A stretch of 64,000 bases of DNA from JARFPW01 sp035464655. Lineage in GTDB: Bacteria > Gemmatimonadota > Gemmatimonadetes > Palauibacterales > Palauibacteraceae. The notes under the pieces were generated by a model that was given only the letters and a program-made list of their open reading frames with translations, was not told the origin of the DNA and did not search any database. A program made the position numbers and the translations under genes. Each line of letters opens with the position of its first letter. The stretch's first letter is position 1. Positions 16,286-25,200 of the stretch are shown one piece after another. The stretch lies in the NCBI GenBank assembly GCA_035464655.1, contig DATHRZ010000077.1, forward strand, positions 7,625-71,624, given 5' to 3'.

Positions 16286-16338
16286 GCGGTCGGCAAACCG
16301 CTTCCGACCGCCGTCGGCCACCGCGGAGCCAGGCTCCG
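16286..16338 (-). promoter_or_regulatory. Two hairpins in the leader before hypC
   Basis: Hairpin one has arms GCGGTCGG (16286-16293) and CCGACCGC (16304-16311) with a 10-base loop. Hairpin two has arms CGGAGCC (16324-16330) and GGCTCCG (16332-16338) with a single-base loop. Both sit in the 217-base gap between hypF and hypC. They could end hypF transcription, stabilise the hypC message or regulate it; no T-run follows. Confidence 0.4.
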
Positions 16339-16432
16339 TGGCGTCGTCGAGCTGTCGGGCGCGTCAGGGGGGGAAGGAACGCCACCGTAAGCTCAAAAGC
16401 GAGAACGCATTCAACCACGAATGCTGCCTCCC

Positions 16433-16462
16433 ATAATCCGACGGACCGGGCCGCGGTGTCAA
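16433..16462 (-). promoter_or_regulatory. Candidate sigma-70 promoter for the hypC operon
   Basis: On the minus strand a perfect TTGACA (16462-16457) overlaps the hypF stop codon and is followed after 18 bases by GATTAT (16438-16433). Transcripts would start near 16426 and carry a 185-base leader. Only four of six -10 positions match consensus, so this is tentative. Confidence 0.35.
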
Positions 16463-18840
16463 GTTTCCGGGCGGCTCGATCGCCGGGGGTCGCGGGCGGC
16501 GATGACGGCCGCCTGCCCGTAGGAGAGGCCGCCGTCATTCGGCGGGAGCCGCCGCGGAACGAGCGCGTCGAGACCCGCCTCGTCGAGCCGGGAGGCGAGG
16601 CGCTCGAGCAGGAGCACGTTCTGAAACACGCCGCCCGACAGCACGACCGATCGGAGGCCGCGTCGCGCGGCCTCGGTGACGCACAGGACCGCGGTTCCGT
16701 CGGCCAGGCCGGCATGGAAGCGCCGGGCCACCGTACCGGGCGCGACGCGGGCCGCGAGGTCCGCCGCCGCGGCGCGAACGAGCTCGCGGGCGTCGAGCAC
16801 GACCGGCTCGCCCGCCTCGCGCCGCGCGGGCAGCGGGTAGGCAAGGTCGTCGGCCTCGAGGGCGGACGCCGCCGCCATTTCGAGCTCGACGGCGGCCTGG
16901 CCTTCGTACGTCGCCTCGAGACACAGCCCGCATAGCGAGCTCACCGCGTCGAACAGGCGGCCGGCGCTGGTCGTCACGGGCGAAGCGACACCGGTCCGAG
17001 CCAGGCGGACCACGGCGGTCCATTCCGCGGCGTCGATCCGACCTTCGAGCCACGACGGAATGGCGGGGGCGTCTCCGTCGAGCTCGCACAGCCAGGCGCA
17101 CGCCATGTGCCACGGGCGGCGAATCGCGGCCGCGCCGCCGGGCAGGCGCACGGGCCACAGGTGGCCGATCCGGTCGAAGCCGGCCGCGTCGCCGACGAGG
17201 ATCTCGCCGCCCCACACCGAGCCGTCCGTCCCCAATCCGGTACCGTCGAACACGACGCCGAGCGCGGGGCCCGCATGGGCGTGCTCGGCCAGGCAGGCGG
17301 CCAGGTGGGCGTGATGATGCTGCACCCCGAAGGCTTCGAGCCCCCCGGAGGCCGTCCGCTCGGCCGCATAGCGCGTCGACAGGTAGTCGGGGTGCAAGTC
17401 GTGCGCGACCGCGCGCGGGCGCACCTCGAACAGCGCCTCGAGGTGCGCGACCCCCTGCTCGAACGAACGGAGCGTCTCGTAGTTCTCGAGATCGCCGATG
17501 TGGGGGCCCACCCAGGCGCGGCTTCCTTCGGCCACCGTGAACGTGTTCTTCAGGTGAGCGCCGCAGGCGACGAGGGGCACGGGCGCCGGCTCGGGCAAGG
17601 GAATCGGGCTCGGCACGTAGCCGCGCGAGCGCCGGAGCATGAGCGGACTGCGCCGGCCGGCCAGCGTGACGACTCGCACCACCGAATCGTCGGTGCGCGT
17701 GTGGATCGGCCGATCGTGCAGCAGGAAGCAGTCGGCGATGTCCGCCAGCCGTTCGAGCGCGTCGTCGTTCCGGTAGGCGATCGGCTCGTCCGACACGTTG
17801 CCGCTCGTCATGACCAGGGCGGCGCCGGCGTCGGCCAGCAGCAGGTGGTGGAGCGGCGAGTACGGCAGCATCAGCCCGAGATCGCGGTGGCCCGGCGCGA
17901 CCTGGTCGGCCAGGCCGGAGCCGGGACGGCGCCGCGCCAGCACGATCGGGCGCTCGCGGCTCGCAAGCAGGCCGGCCTCCGTGTCGTCGAGGTCGGCGAG
18001 GCGACGAGCACTTTCGAGATCGGGCACCATGACGGCGAACGGCTTGTCTTCGCGATGCTTACGGCCACGCAGGCGGCGCACGGCGTCCTCGTCGGTCGCC
18101 ACGCAGGCCAGGTGAAACCCTCCGAGGCCCTTTACGGCGACGACAGTGCCCTCGGCGAGTAGTGCGGCCGCCCGGGCGATCGGCTCGGCCCCACCCTGCC
18201 CGCCGGGGCCCGCGATCATCGAGCCCGCCGCATCGCAGAGCCGCACCGTCGGCCCGCAGTCGGGGCAGGCATTGGGCTGCGCGTGAAAGCGACGATCACC
18301 CGGATCGTCGTACTCGGCACGACAGGGCCCGCACATCTCGAACCCGGCCATCGTCGTGTAAGGCCGATCGTAGGGAATTCCGCGTACGATCGTGAACCGC
18401 GGACCGCAATTCGTGCAGTTGGTGAACGCGTAGCGATACCGGCGGTCGTCCGGGTCGAGCAGCTCGTGCAGGCAATCGTCGCAGGTCGCCGTATCGGGCG
18501 AGACGAGGGCAGAGGGTCGATCGGCTCGCTCGCTGTCCCGGATCTCGAAGCCGCCTCCTCCGCGCGGGGCGAGCTCGTGCTCCGAGACGTGCTCGACGGA
18601 CGACAGTCGCGGCGGCTCGCGCACCAACCGCCGCCCGAAGGCCTGCACGGCGGCGTCGGGCCCCTCGACCTCGATCGTCACCCCGGCCGCGTCGTTGCGA
18701 ACCCAGCCCGCGAGATCGAGCCCGGTCGCCAGGCGGTAGACGAATGGCCGAAACCCGACGCCCTGAACGATGCCCGTGACGACGAAGCGCATCCTCCGCC
18801 GCCCGCCGGGCGGTGGTACCGGATCTCGAGGCATGGACAT
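16459..18840 (-). CDS. hypF: HypF, carbamoyltransferase for hydrogenase maturation
   Basis: HypF (793 residues) turns carbamoyl phosphate and ATP into carbamoyl-AMP and passes the carbamoyl group to HypE. Domains in order: acylphosphatase (about 15-100, VVTGIVQGVGFRPFVYRLA), two zinc fingers (CDDCLHELL, TNCTNCGPRFT, EMCGPCRAEYDD, ACPDCGP), YrdC-like domain (about 210-390, VVAVKGLGGFHLACVA) and Kae1-like domain with HDLHPDYLSTRYA, HHHAHLAACLAEH, VVFDGTGLGTDGSVWGGE and VVLSGGVFQN. It is the first hyp gene and is divergent from the metallothionein gene. Confidence 0.97.
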   Translation of the reverse strand: MSMPRDPVPPPGGRRRMRFVVTGIVQGVGFRPFVYRLATGLDLAGWVRNDAAGVTIEVEGPDAAVQAFGRRLVREPPRLSSVEHVSEHELAPRGGGGFEIRDSERADRPSALVSPDTATCDDCLHELLDPDDRRYRYAFTNCTNCGPRFTIVRGIPYDRPYTTMAGFEMCGPCRAEYDDPGDRRFHAQPNACPDCGPTVRLCDAAGSMIAGPGGQGGAEPIARAAALLAEGTVVAVKGLGGFHLACVATDEDAVRRLRGRKHREDKPFAVMVPDLESARRLADLDDTEAGLLASRERPIVLARRRPGSGLADQVAPGHRDLGLMLPYSPLHHLLLADAGAALVMTSGNVSDEPIAYRNDDALERLADIADCFLLHDRPIHTRTDDSVVRVVTLAGRRSPLMLRRSRGYVPSPIPLPEPAPVPLVACGAHLKNTFTVAEGSRAWVGPHIGDLENYETLRSFEQGVAHLEALFEVRPRAVAHDLHPDYLSTRYAAERTASGGLEAFGVQHHHAHLAACLAEHAHAGPALGVVFDGTGLGTDGSVWGGEILVGDAAGFDRIGHLWPVRLPGGAAAIRRPWHMACAWLCELDGDAPAIPSWLEGRIDAAEWTAVVRLARTGVASPVTTSAGRLFDAVSSLCGLCLEATYEGQAAVELEMAAASALEADDLAYPLPARREAGEPVVLDARELVRAAAADLAARVAPGTVARRFHAGLADGTAVLCVTEAARRGLRSVVLSGGVFQNVLLLERLASRLDEAGLDALVPRRLPPNDGGLSYGQAAVIAARDPRRSSRPET

Positions 18841-19018
18841 GGGGCAGACTGCGCGCGACGGCGGGCGATCGGCAAGCGCCGCTCCGGCGTGATCTTCGTC
18901 AGCGCCGCCCGCGATCCCCTATTTTTCCTAGTCGGAGCGACGCCGCTTCTCGTCGTCGAACGCCGGATGTCGGGTCGCCGGTCCCACGCGTGTGGCCCAC
19001 GATGAAAGGAAGGACCCA

Positions 19019-19252
19019 ATGGCAGTGTGCGAAGTGTGCGGCAACGACTACTACGCCTCGTTTGAAGTCATCGCGGCGGGGCGGAAGCACGTATTCGACA
19101 GCTTCGAGTGCGCCATCCACAGGCTGGCCCCGGTCTGCGAAAACTGCGGATGCAGGATCGTCGGCCACGGCGTCGAGGCCGACGGCACCTACTACTGTTG
19201 CGGCCACTGCGCCCACGCCGAGGGCGTGACCGAGATCGTCGACAGCGTGTGA
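19019..19252 (+). CDS. Prokaryotic metallothionein-like small zinc protein
   Basis: A 77-residue Cys-rich protein: MAVCEVCGNDYYASFEV, then FDSFECAIH, APVCENCGCRIVGHGVEADG, and YCCGHCAHAEG. Nine Cys and several His are spaced as in the short metallothionein-like proteins of Actinobacteria and others. It probably binds zinc or another soft metal in the cytoplasm. ATG 19019 has AAAGGAAGG upstream. It is divergent from hypF and may share its control region. Confidence 0.75.
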   Translation: MAVCEVCGNDYYASFEVIAAGRKHVFDSFECAIHRLAPVCENCGCRIVGHGVEADGTYYCCGHCAHAEGVTEIVDSV

Positions 19253-19564
19253 GGACGGCCGGCGACCGCGGAGCGTGCCACCTCGCCTGAAACTCCATCG
19301 CCCGCTGCCCCGTACTGTTTAGCAACCGTTTGGCGAGAAGCACTGTCCAAACGAATGAAGGAGCAGCGAGACCTCGAATCATCGGGAACGGGGTGGGGGA
19401 ATCATGAGGCGCGGAGAAGCGAAAGAGCTGGCCGGGATGCTGGGCGTCCTGGTGGTGCTGGTGGGGGCGGGGCTGGGTGTCAGCTCGATGGCCTCCGATG
19501 CGGTAGAGGTCGGTGAGGTACACGATGTGCCTGCCGTGGAGATCCCGGCGGTGACCGGCCCCGC
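19253..19564. other. 312-base stretch with no firm gene
   Basis: Between the metallothionein stop and the nitrilase 3' end I see a 7-bp inverted repeat CGTTTGG/CCAAACG (19327-19353, 13-base loop), which may be a weak terminator, and the start of the doubtful small frame at 19404. Nothing else is recognised. Confidence 0.5.
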
Positions 19565-19634
19565 TCAGGTGGCCGGTCCCGCCGCCTCCGCGGACCCGGC
19601 GGCGCTGCCGGTCGGGGTGCCCGGCGGCGTCTGA
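19404..19634 (+). CDS. Possible 76-residue single-span membrane protein
   Basis: An ATG with GGGGGAATC just upstream opens a 76-residue frame with one hydrophobic helix (LAGMLGVLVVLVGAGLG) and then a Pro/Ala/Val-rich tail. The last 70 bases overlap the nitrilase gene on the opposite strand, and the low-complexity tail is what G+C-rich antisense sequence produces. The hydrophobic helix lies outside the overlap, which is the only argument in its favour. Confidence 0.3.
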   Translation: MRRGEAKELAGMLGVLVVLVGAGLGVSSMASDAVEVGEVHDVPAVEIPAVTGPAQVAGPAASADPAALPVGVPGGV

Positions 19635-20452
19635 TCGACGATCGGGCGATACGCGCCCGGCCGCCTGTCGGCCCGGTAATCGAACTCGTAGGCGCCCGGC
19701 GACAGTACGACGCGGTTCGCATCGGCACCCTTCATGTCGAACTCCGCGACGATCCGCTCCGGGCCGTCGCCGCCCTCGGCGATGATCCTGCCCAGGGGAT
19801 CGACCGCCATGCTTCCCCCCGGGAACACGGTTCCCCGCTCCTCGCCCACCCGGTTGACCGCCAGGTAATTCACATGGTTCTCGTAGGCCCGCATCGTGGT
19901 CTGGGCCCGCTTCATGTCGAGCCGTGGCCAGTTCGTGGGCAGTACGATGAGCTGGGCGCCCAGCAGCTTCAGGGTGCGTGACGATTCCGGGAACGTGCCG
20001 TCGTAGCAGATGTTCAGGCCGATGCGGCCGATCGGCAGATCCCACACCCTGAAAGCCTCGCCGCGCTCCGCGAACCGGTCGACGCCGAGACACAGCGTGT
20101 GGACCTTTCGGTAGCGACCGACGAGGCCTTCGGGACCGATCAGGAACGCCGAGTTGAACACGCGGCCGGCGTCGCGTTCGACGGCGCCGACGACGGCCCA
20201 CGCGCCGGCCGCTCGACAGGCACGCGCGACGAGCTTCGTCTCGGGTCCGTCGGCTTCTACAGATCCATCGAGCGCCTCGGCTTCGGTTTCGAACACGTAG
20301 CCCGTCAGCGCCGCCTCGGGGAATACGACGAGCCGGGCGCTGTTGGCGTCGACCGCGGCCCCCACCTCTCCGGCGATGAACTCGGCGTTGCGGACGGTTT
20401 CGCCCAGCTTGCAATCGAACTGGACACCGCAGGCGGTCAGAGACTCGTTCAC
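19565..20452 (-). CDS. Nitrilase-superfamily carbon-nitrogen hydrolase
   Basis: A 295-residue amidohydrolase of the nitrilase superfamily. The Glu-Lys-Cys triad is visible: VVFPEAALTGY (Glu), GRYRKVHTL (Lys) and IGLNICYDGTFPES (Cys). GTG 20452 overlaps the stop of the FabL-like gene by GTGA. The family hydrolyses amides such as N-carbamoyl compounds or omega-amides; the substrate cannot be read from sequence. The Pro/Ala-rich C-terminal 25 residues are outside the conserved fold. Confidence 0.88.
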   Translation of the reverse strand: MNESLTACGVQFDCKLGETVRNAEFIAGEVGAAVDANSARLVVFPEAALTGYVFETEAEALDGSVEADGPETKLVARACRAAGAWAVVGAVERDAGRVFNSAFLIGPEGLVGRYRKVHTLCLGVDRFAERGEAFRVWDLPIGRIGLNICYDGTFPESSRTLKLLGAQLIVLPTNWPRLDMKRAQTTMRAYENHVNYLAVNRVGEERGTVFPGGSMAVDPLGRIIAEGGDGPERIVAEFDMKGADANRVVLSPGAYEFDYRADRRPGAYRPIVDQTPPGTPTGSAAGSAEAAGPAT

Positions 20453-21249
20453 CGCGGCATCGACCCGACGAAGTCCTCGCCACCGTCGACGCGAATCGTA
20501 TTCCCGGTCATCCAGTCCGTGCCGCGATCGCAGAACGTCAGCATGCAGCGCGCGACGTCCTCCGGGGTGGTGAGCCGGCCGTACGGGTTCTGGCGCTTCG
20601 CCTCTTCGATCATGAACTCGGCGCCGGGAATCTTCCGCAGCGCCGGCGTATCGGTGACGCCCGCCCGGATCGCATTCGCCGTGATACCGCGCGGAGCCAG
20701 CTCCAGGGCGAGTTGACGCGTGTGCGACTCGAGGGCCGCCTTGGCCGCCGACACGGCGCCATACGACGGGATCACCCGGTCGCCCCCCGAGCTCGTCATC
20801 GCGAAGATCCGGCCACCCTCTCCCATCAAGTCGCGAGCCACGACTCCCTGCGTCCAGTAGACGAGGGTATGGGCCATGACGGTGAGCGTCATGTCCATCT
20901 GGTCTTCGGTCATCGAGTCCGCCGCGTCCTCGGCCACCAGCGGGCGCAGCGTTCCGAAGGCCAGCGAATGCATGAGCACGGTGATCGAGCCGGGCGCCAG
21001 TCGCCCGGCCAGCGCGTCGAGCAACTCGTCGCGCTTCTCGGCGCTCGCGGCGTTCATGTTGTGAAAGTCCGCCCGCGCGCCCGCCGCCTCGATTCGCTCG
21101 ACGAGCTCGCCGACCCTGGCCAGGCCGGCCCGCCGATCGAGATGAACGCCGATGATGTCGTAGCCCGCGCTCGCGAACTCGAGCGCCGCCGCCTCGCCGA
21201 ACCCGCTCGACGCGCCGAGGATCAGCGCCGCCTTCCTGTCGCTCGTCAA
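20449..21249 (-). CDS. FabL-like enoyl-ACP reductase / SDR-family oxidoreductase
   Basis: A 266-residue Rossmann-fold reductase: nucleotide site GASSGFGEAAALEFASAGYD, LMHSLAFGTLRPL, MTSSGGDRVIPSYGAVSAAKAALE and a late IRAGVTDTPALRKIPG. The active Tyr and Lys are separated by six residues (YGAVSAAK), the spacing of FabI/FabL enoyl-ACP reductases rather than the YxxxK of ordinary SDRs. TTG 21249 is chosen because GGAGG lies 7 bases upstream and the protein begins just before the first strand. It is coupled to the nitrilase gene; role in fatty-acid synthesis is an inference. Confidence 0.75.
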   Translation of the reverse strand: MTSDRKAALILGASSGFGEAAALEFASAGYDIIGVHLDRRAGLARVGELVERIEAAGARADFHNMNAASAEKRDELLDALAGRLAPGSITVLMHSLAFGTLRPLVAEDAADSMTEDQMDMTLTVMAHTLVYWTQGVVARDLMGEGGRIFAMTSSGGDRVIPSYGAVSAAKAALESHTRQLALELAPRGITANAIRAGVTDTPALRKIPGAEFMIEEAKRQNPYGRLTTPEDVARCMLTFCDRGTDWMTGNTIRVDGGEDFVGSMPR

Positions 21250-21652
21250 ACCCGCCTCCGTGCTCCCGTGTGCATGTGCGCCGCCGTGCCCCGGGCTCTC
21301 CGCCCCGGATGCTCGATGATACCGGGCTCGCCGCCCGCCGACCAGCGCCGTCGCGCGCCCTCGCGCCCCGCCGCATATGCTGGGACATCGCGTCCCGCTG
21401 GGCGCGCAGCCTGGCCGACTACGACGCATTGGAGACCCGGCGGTTCACGCGCTACTACGAGGCTATGTCCGCCGGCTCGGCCGTGCGCCTGGCCTCCGGG
21501 GTCGCCTCGATGCCCTGGACCGCCACCACCCCGATCGCGCGGAGGAGATCCCATGGTACGACTGCACGACATCATGACCCTCGGACGTCCTGAAGGCGGT
21601 GTCACGACACGGGATCGCCGGCTGACCCCCGATCCGTCGTTCAGGCCTTTGG
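21250..21652. other. 403-base stretch without a recognised gene
   Basis: Upstream of the FabL-like gene and downstream of the DUF2892-type gene. Frames on the plus strand (such as 21377-21577) are open but Arg-rich and match nothing I know. This may be promoter sequence plus gene remnant. Confidence 0.4.
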
Positions 21653-21862
21653 TCAGGCCGCCCGCTCCGTTCCCGCCTTCCGACGGTCCAGCGCCTTCAG
21701 GATGTCTTCCATCAGGCACCACTTCGTGAACGCCGACTGGAGCAGGTTCAGGCCCACGAAGGCCGTGAACAGGAACCATAGAGGGTTCACCCACCATCCG
21801 AGGGCGAGGCTTGCCAGCACGAACGTGCCGGCGATAGCGCGGATCTTGTTCTCGAGAGTCAT
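21653..21862 (-). CDS. Small two-helix membrane protein, DUF2892 (YgaP-like) type
   Basis: A 69-residue inner-membrane protein: MTLENKIRAIAGTFVLASLA, a hydrophobic stretch WWVNPLWFLFTAFVGLNLLQSAF, then WCLMEDILKALDRRK. This is the pattern of the YgaP transmembrane domain (DUF2892), often found near sulfur or redox genes. AAAAGGAG precedes the ATG. It lies 53 bases downstream of the PII-like gene and may be co-transcribed with the efflux operon. Confidence 0.75.
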   Translation of the reverse strand: MTLENKIRAIAGTFVLASLALGWWVNPLWFLFTAFVGLNLLQSAFTKWCLMEDILKALDRRKAGTERAA

Positions 21863-21915
21863 CCGTCACTCCTTTTCGGGTTACTCACACCTTGCGTTTC
21901 CAGCGAAACGGCGCT

Positions 21916-22221
21916 TCAGTCGCAGCGGCAGGCCGTTTCCCGTTCCACGCCGAGCTGCAGCGCACGGATCGGATGCCCAGGATCCTGGACCCCCTTGCAC
22001 CCGGCCACGGCCTCCAGGAGCGATGCGGCCACGTCGTCCGGTACCACGGCCACGATCATCTCCGAGCTGAACGGGGCGCTCTCGCCGTACCACCCGCCGC
22101 CGGCACTCTTCGCGATCCCCTCCATTTCCATGCGGCTGTATACCGGCACCTGGCCTTCGGTCAGCAACCGGTCGACGCAGTCGGCGTCTCCGCGCAGGTA
22201 CATCAGGATGACGAGTTTCAC
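21916..22221 (-). CDS. PII-like / DUF3240-type small protein of the RND operon
   Basis: A 101-residue protein with the ferredoxin-like alternation of PII and CutA proteins: VKLVILMYLRGDADCVDRLL, EMEGIAKSAGGGWYGESAP, EMIVAVVPDDVAASLLEAVA. It ends with Cys residues (ETACRCD). GTG 22221 overlaps the RND pump stop by GTGA. Small PII-like proteins of this kind occur beside heavy-metal-type RND pumps and may sense the substrate or the energy state; this is inference from context. Confidence 0.65.
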   Translation of the reverse strand: MKLVILMYLRGDADCVDRLLTEGQVPVYSRMEMEGIAKSAGGGWYGESAPFSSEMIVAVVPDDVAASLLEAVAGCKGVQDPGHPIRALQLGVERETACRCD

Positions 22222-25200
22222 GGGCCCTCCTCCCTGTTCTTGGCGCCAGCGTGGACGAGGAAGTAGATGCCGGGGACGACCACCAGGGTCAGCACGGTCG
22301 AAGCGACGGCACCGGCGATGAGCGAGACGGCGAGCCCCTGGAAGATCGGGTCGAACAGGATGACCAGGGCGCCGATCGCCACGGTCCCGGCGGTGAGCGC
22401 GATCGGCCGGGTGCGAACGGCTCCGGCCTCGATGATCGCCTGGTTCATGCCGACTCCGGCCTTCAGGCGCGCCTCGATGTAGTCCACGAGCAGGATGCCG
22501 TTGCGGACCATGATCCCGGCGAGGGCGATCATCCCGATCATCGACGTGGCCGTGAAGAAGGCACCGAACAGCAGATGCCCGGGAACGATCCCCACCAGCG
22601 TGAGCGGGATCGCGACCATGATGATCAGCGGCGTCGTGAGAGAACCGAACCACCCTACGATCAGCACGTAGATCAAGATCAACGCGCCCGCGAAGGCGAT
22701 CCCCAGGTCGCGGAACACCTCGTAGGTGATCTGCCACTCGCCGTCCCACTTCACGACCGGCTGCTCGACCAGACCCGGCTGGCGCGCGTACAATTGCCCG
22801 AGCCGGGCACCTGACGGAAGCTCGATCTCCGCCAGGCGGTCGTCGAGGTCGAGGATCGCATAGACCGGGCTTTCTTCTTCGCCGGCCACGTCGGCCGTTA
22901 CGTAGACGACGCGGCGTCCGTTCTTGCGGTCGATCACCTGCGGTACGACCACTTCTTCGGCGCGGACGAGCTCGCCGACGGGCACCATCGCACCGGTCAT
23001 GGACGCCACGTGCAGTGCGCCGAGTCGCTCGGCGCCGGAGCGCGACGCCTCGTCGAGCCGCAGACGCACAGGCACCGGCGCACGACGAGAGGGCTCGGAC
23101 AGAGACGCGGGCACGTCGCCCGCCAGCGCGATGCGGAGCGCGTTCGCGACGGTGGCCTTCGCGACACCGCTCAGCGCCGCCTTCTCCTCGTCGATGACGA
23201 AGTGGATCTCCCGCTGCGGAGCGGCGAGCGACCAGTCGAGGTCGACGACTCCGGGGTGGGCGCCGAACAGGCGCCGGATCTCGCGCGCCACATCCTCCCG
23301 CTCGGTGTGCGACTCGCCGTACACCTCCGCCACCAGGGTCGAGAGCACCGGCGGGCCGGGCGGCACTTCGACCACCTTGGCGCTGACGTCGGGACCGGAA
23401 CGGGCGGCCGCTTCCTGCACGAGCGGGCGAAGACGGCGGGCGACATCGTGGCTCTGCGCCTTCCGGTCGCCCTTGTCGCTCAGGTTGACCTGTACGTCGG
23501 CCACGTTGGACCCGCGCCGCAGGTAGTAATGGCGGATCAGGCCGTTGAAGTTGAATGGTGCCGCCGTCCCCACGTATACCTGGGCCTCGACCACCTCGGG
23601 CACGTCGGCGAGCGCGCGCGCGACGTCTCGGGCCGCCGCCGCCGTGCGCTCCAGCGTCGTGCCCTCCGGCAGGTCCATGATCACCTGCATCTCGTTCTTG
23701 TCGTCGAACGGCAGCATCTTCACCGTCACGACGCGCAGCGGAAACAGGACGACCGCCGCCAGCAGGAGTAGCGTGACGCCGCCGAGCATGGCGTACAGGC
23801 GCCGGGGGCGTTCGAGCAGTGGCTCCATCACGGATTCGTAGAGCCGGTATATCCGGGTTCGCTCGAGCACGTAGGAGGATTCGGCGTCGCTTCCGGCGCC
23901 CTGGTCTCGGCTGGCCAATGGCTCTCCGTGCTTCGACAACAGGCGGAACGCGAGCCACGGAGCGATGACCAGCGCGACGAGCAGCGAGAAACTCATCGCC
24001 AGGGTCGCCCCGATCGGCATCGGGCTCATGTACGGCCCCATCAGTCCGGAGACGAACAGCATGGGCAGCACGGCGGCGATCACGGTCAACGTCGCGAGGA
24101 TGGTCGGGTTCCCCACCTCGTCGATCGCCACCCGCGCGGCGTCGCGCAGCGGCCGGGCTCGCATCGAAAAATGCCGGTGCATGTTCTCGACCACGATGAT
24201 CGAATCGTCGATCACGATGCCGGTCACGAAGATCAGGGCGAACAGGGTGACGCGGTTGAGCGTGTAGCCGAACAGGCGATAGACGAGCAGGGTGAGGGCG
24301 AAGGTCACGGGTACGGCGACCATGACGACGGCCGCGCTTCGCCAGCCCATCGACAGGGCGACCACAATTCCCACGGCGACGATCGCGAGGAAGAGATGCT
24401 CCTGGAGCGTGGTGACCTTCTCGCGAGCGGTCTCGCCGTAGTTGCGCATGACGCGGAGTTCGGCGTCGCGGGGCACGACGCGGCCGTGCATGGCGTCGAG
24501 CCGCTGTTCGAGACTCCGACCGAGCGCGGTGGCGTCGGCCCCCGGACGCTTCGCGACCGCCAGCGTGACCATCGGCTGAAAGCCCGCCTCACGCGTCCAG
24601 TGGAAGGTATACGTGTCGACCTCCGCCGGACCGTCGACCACGCGGGCGACGTCTTCTACCCGCACGAGGCGACCGTCGCGCACGTCGACCACCACCTGCT
24701 CGACGTCGGCCGCCGAGGTGAGAAACGAGCCGGCCTGGACCCGGAACACCTCGTCGGAGCGTGCATAATCGCCGACATCGATGCTCGTGTCGGCCGCGCG
24801 CAGACGTTCGGACAGGGTTCCGGGATCCACGCCGAACGCGGCGAGGCGGTCGGTCAGCAGTTCGACGTGGATCTCCCGCGGCCGGCCGCCGATCACCGTG
24901 ACCTCGCGCACGTCGGGCAGGGCTTCGAGCTCGACCCGGACCTCTTCGGCGAGCTCACGTAGTTCGGCGCCGTCGAGTCCGCCGCCGAACAGCGCGGCCG
25001 TGAAGAACGGTACATCGTCGATCGTGACGGTCTTGATCAGGGGCGGCGAGGCGCCCGGCGGCATGCGATCGGCGTGCTTCAACAGGGCGCTCCACAGGCG
25101 CACCTGGCTCTGCTCCATGTCGCGCCCTACCTCGAAGCGCACCGTGGCCAGCGCCATCCCGCGTTCCGCGTGCGTGTAGACGTACTCGACGCCTTCGATG

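Noticed and set aside
21270..21593. A 107-residue frame upstream of the FabL-like gene
   Set aside because: Arg- and Pro-rich with no recognisable motif or ribosome-binding site; neighbouring frames are equally open.
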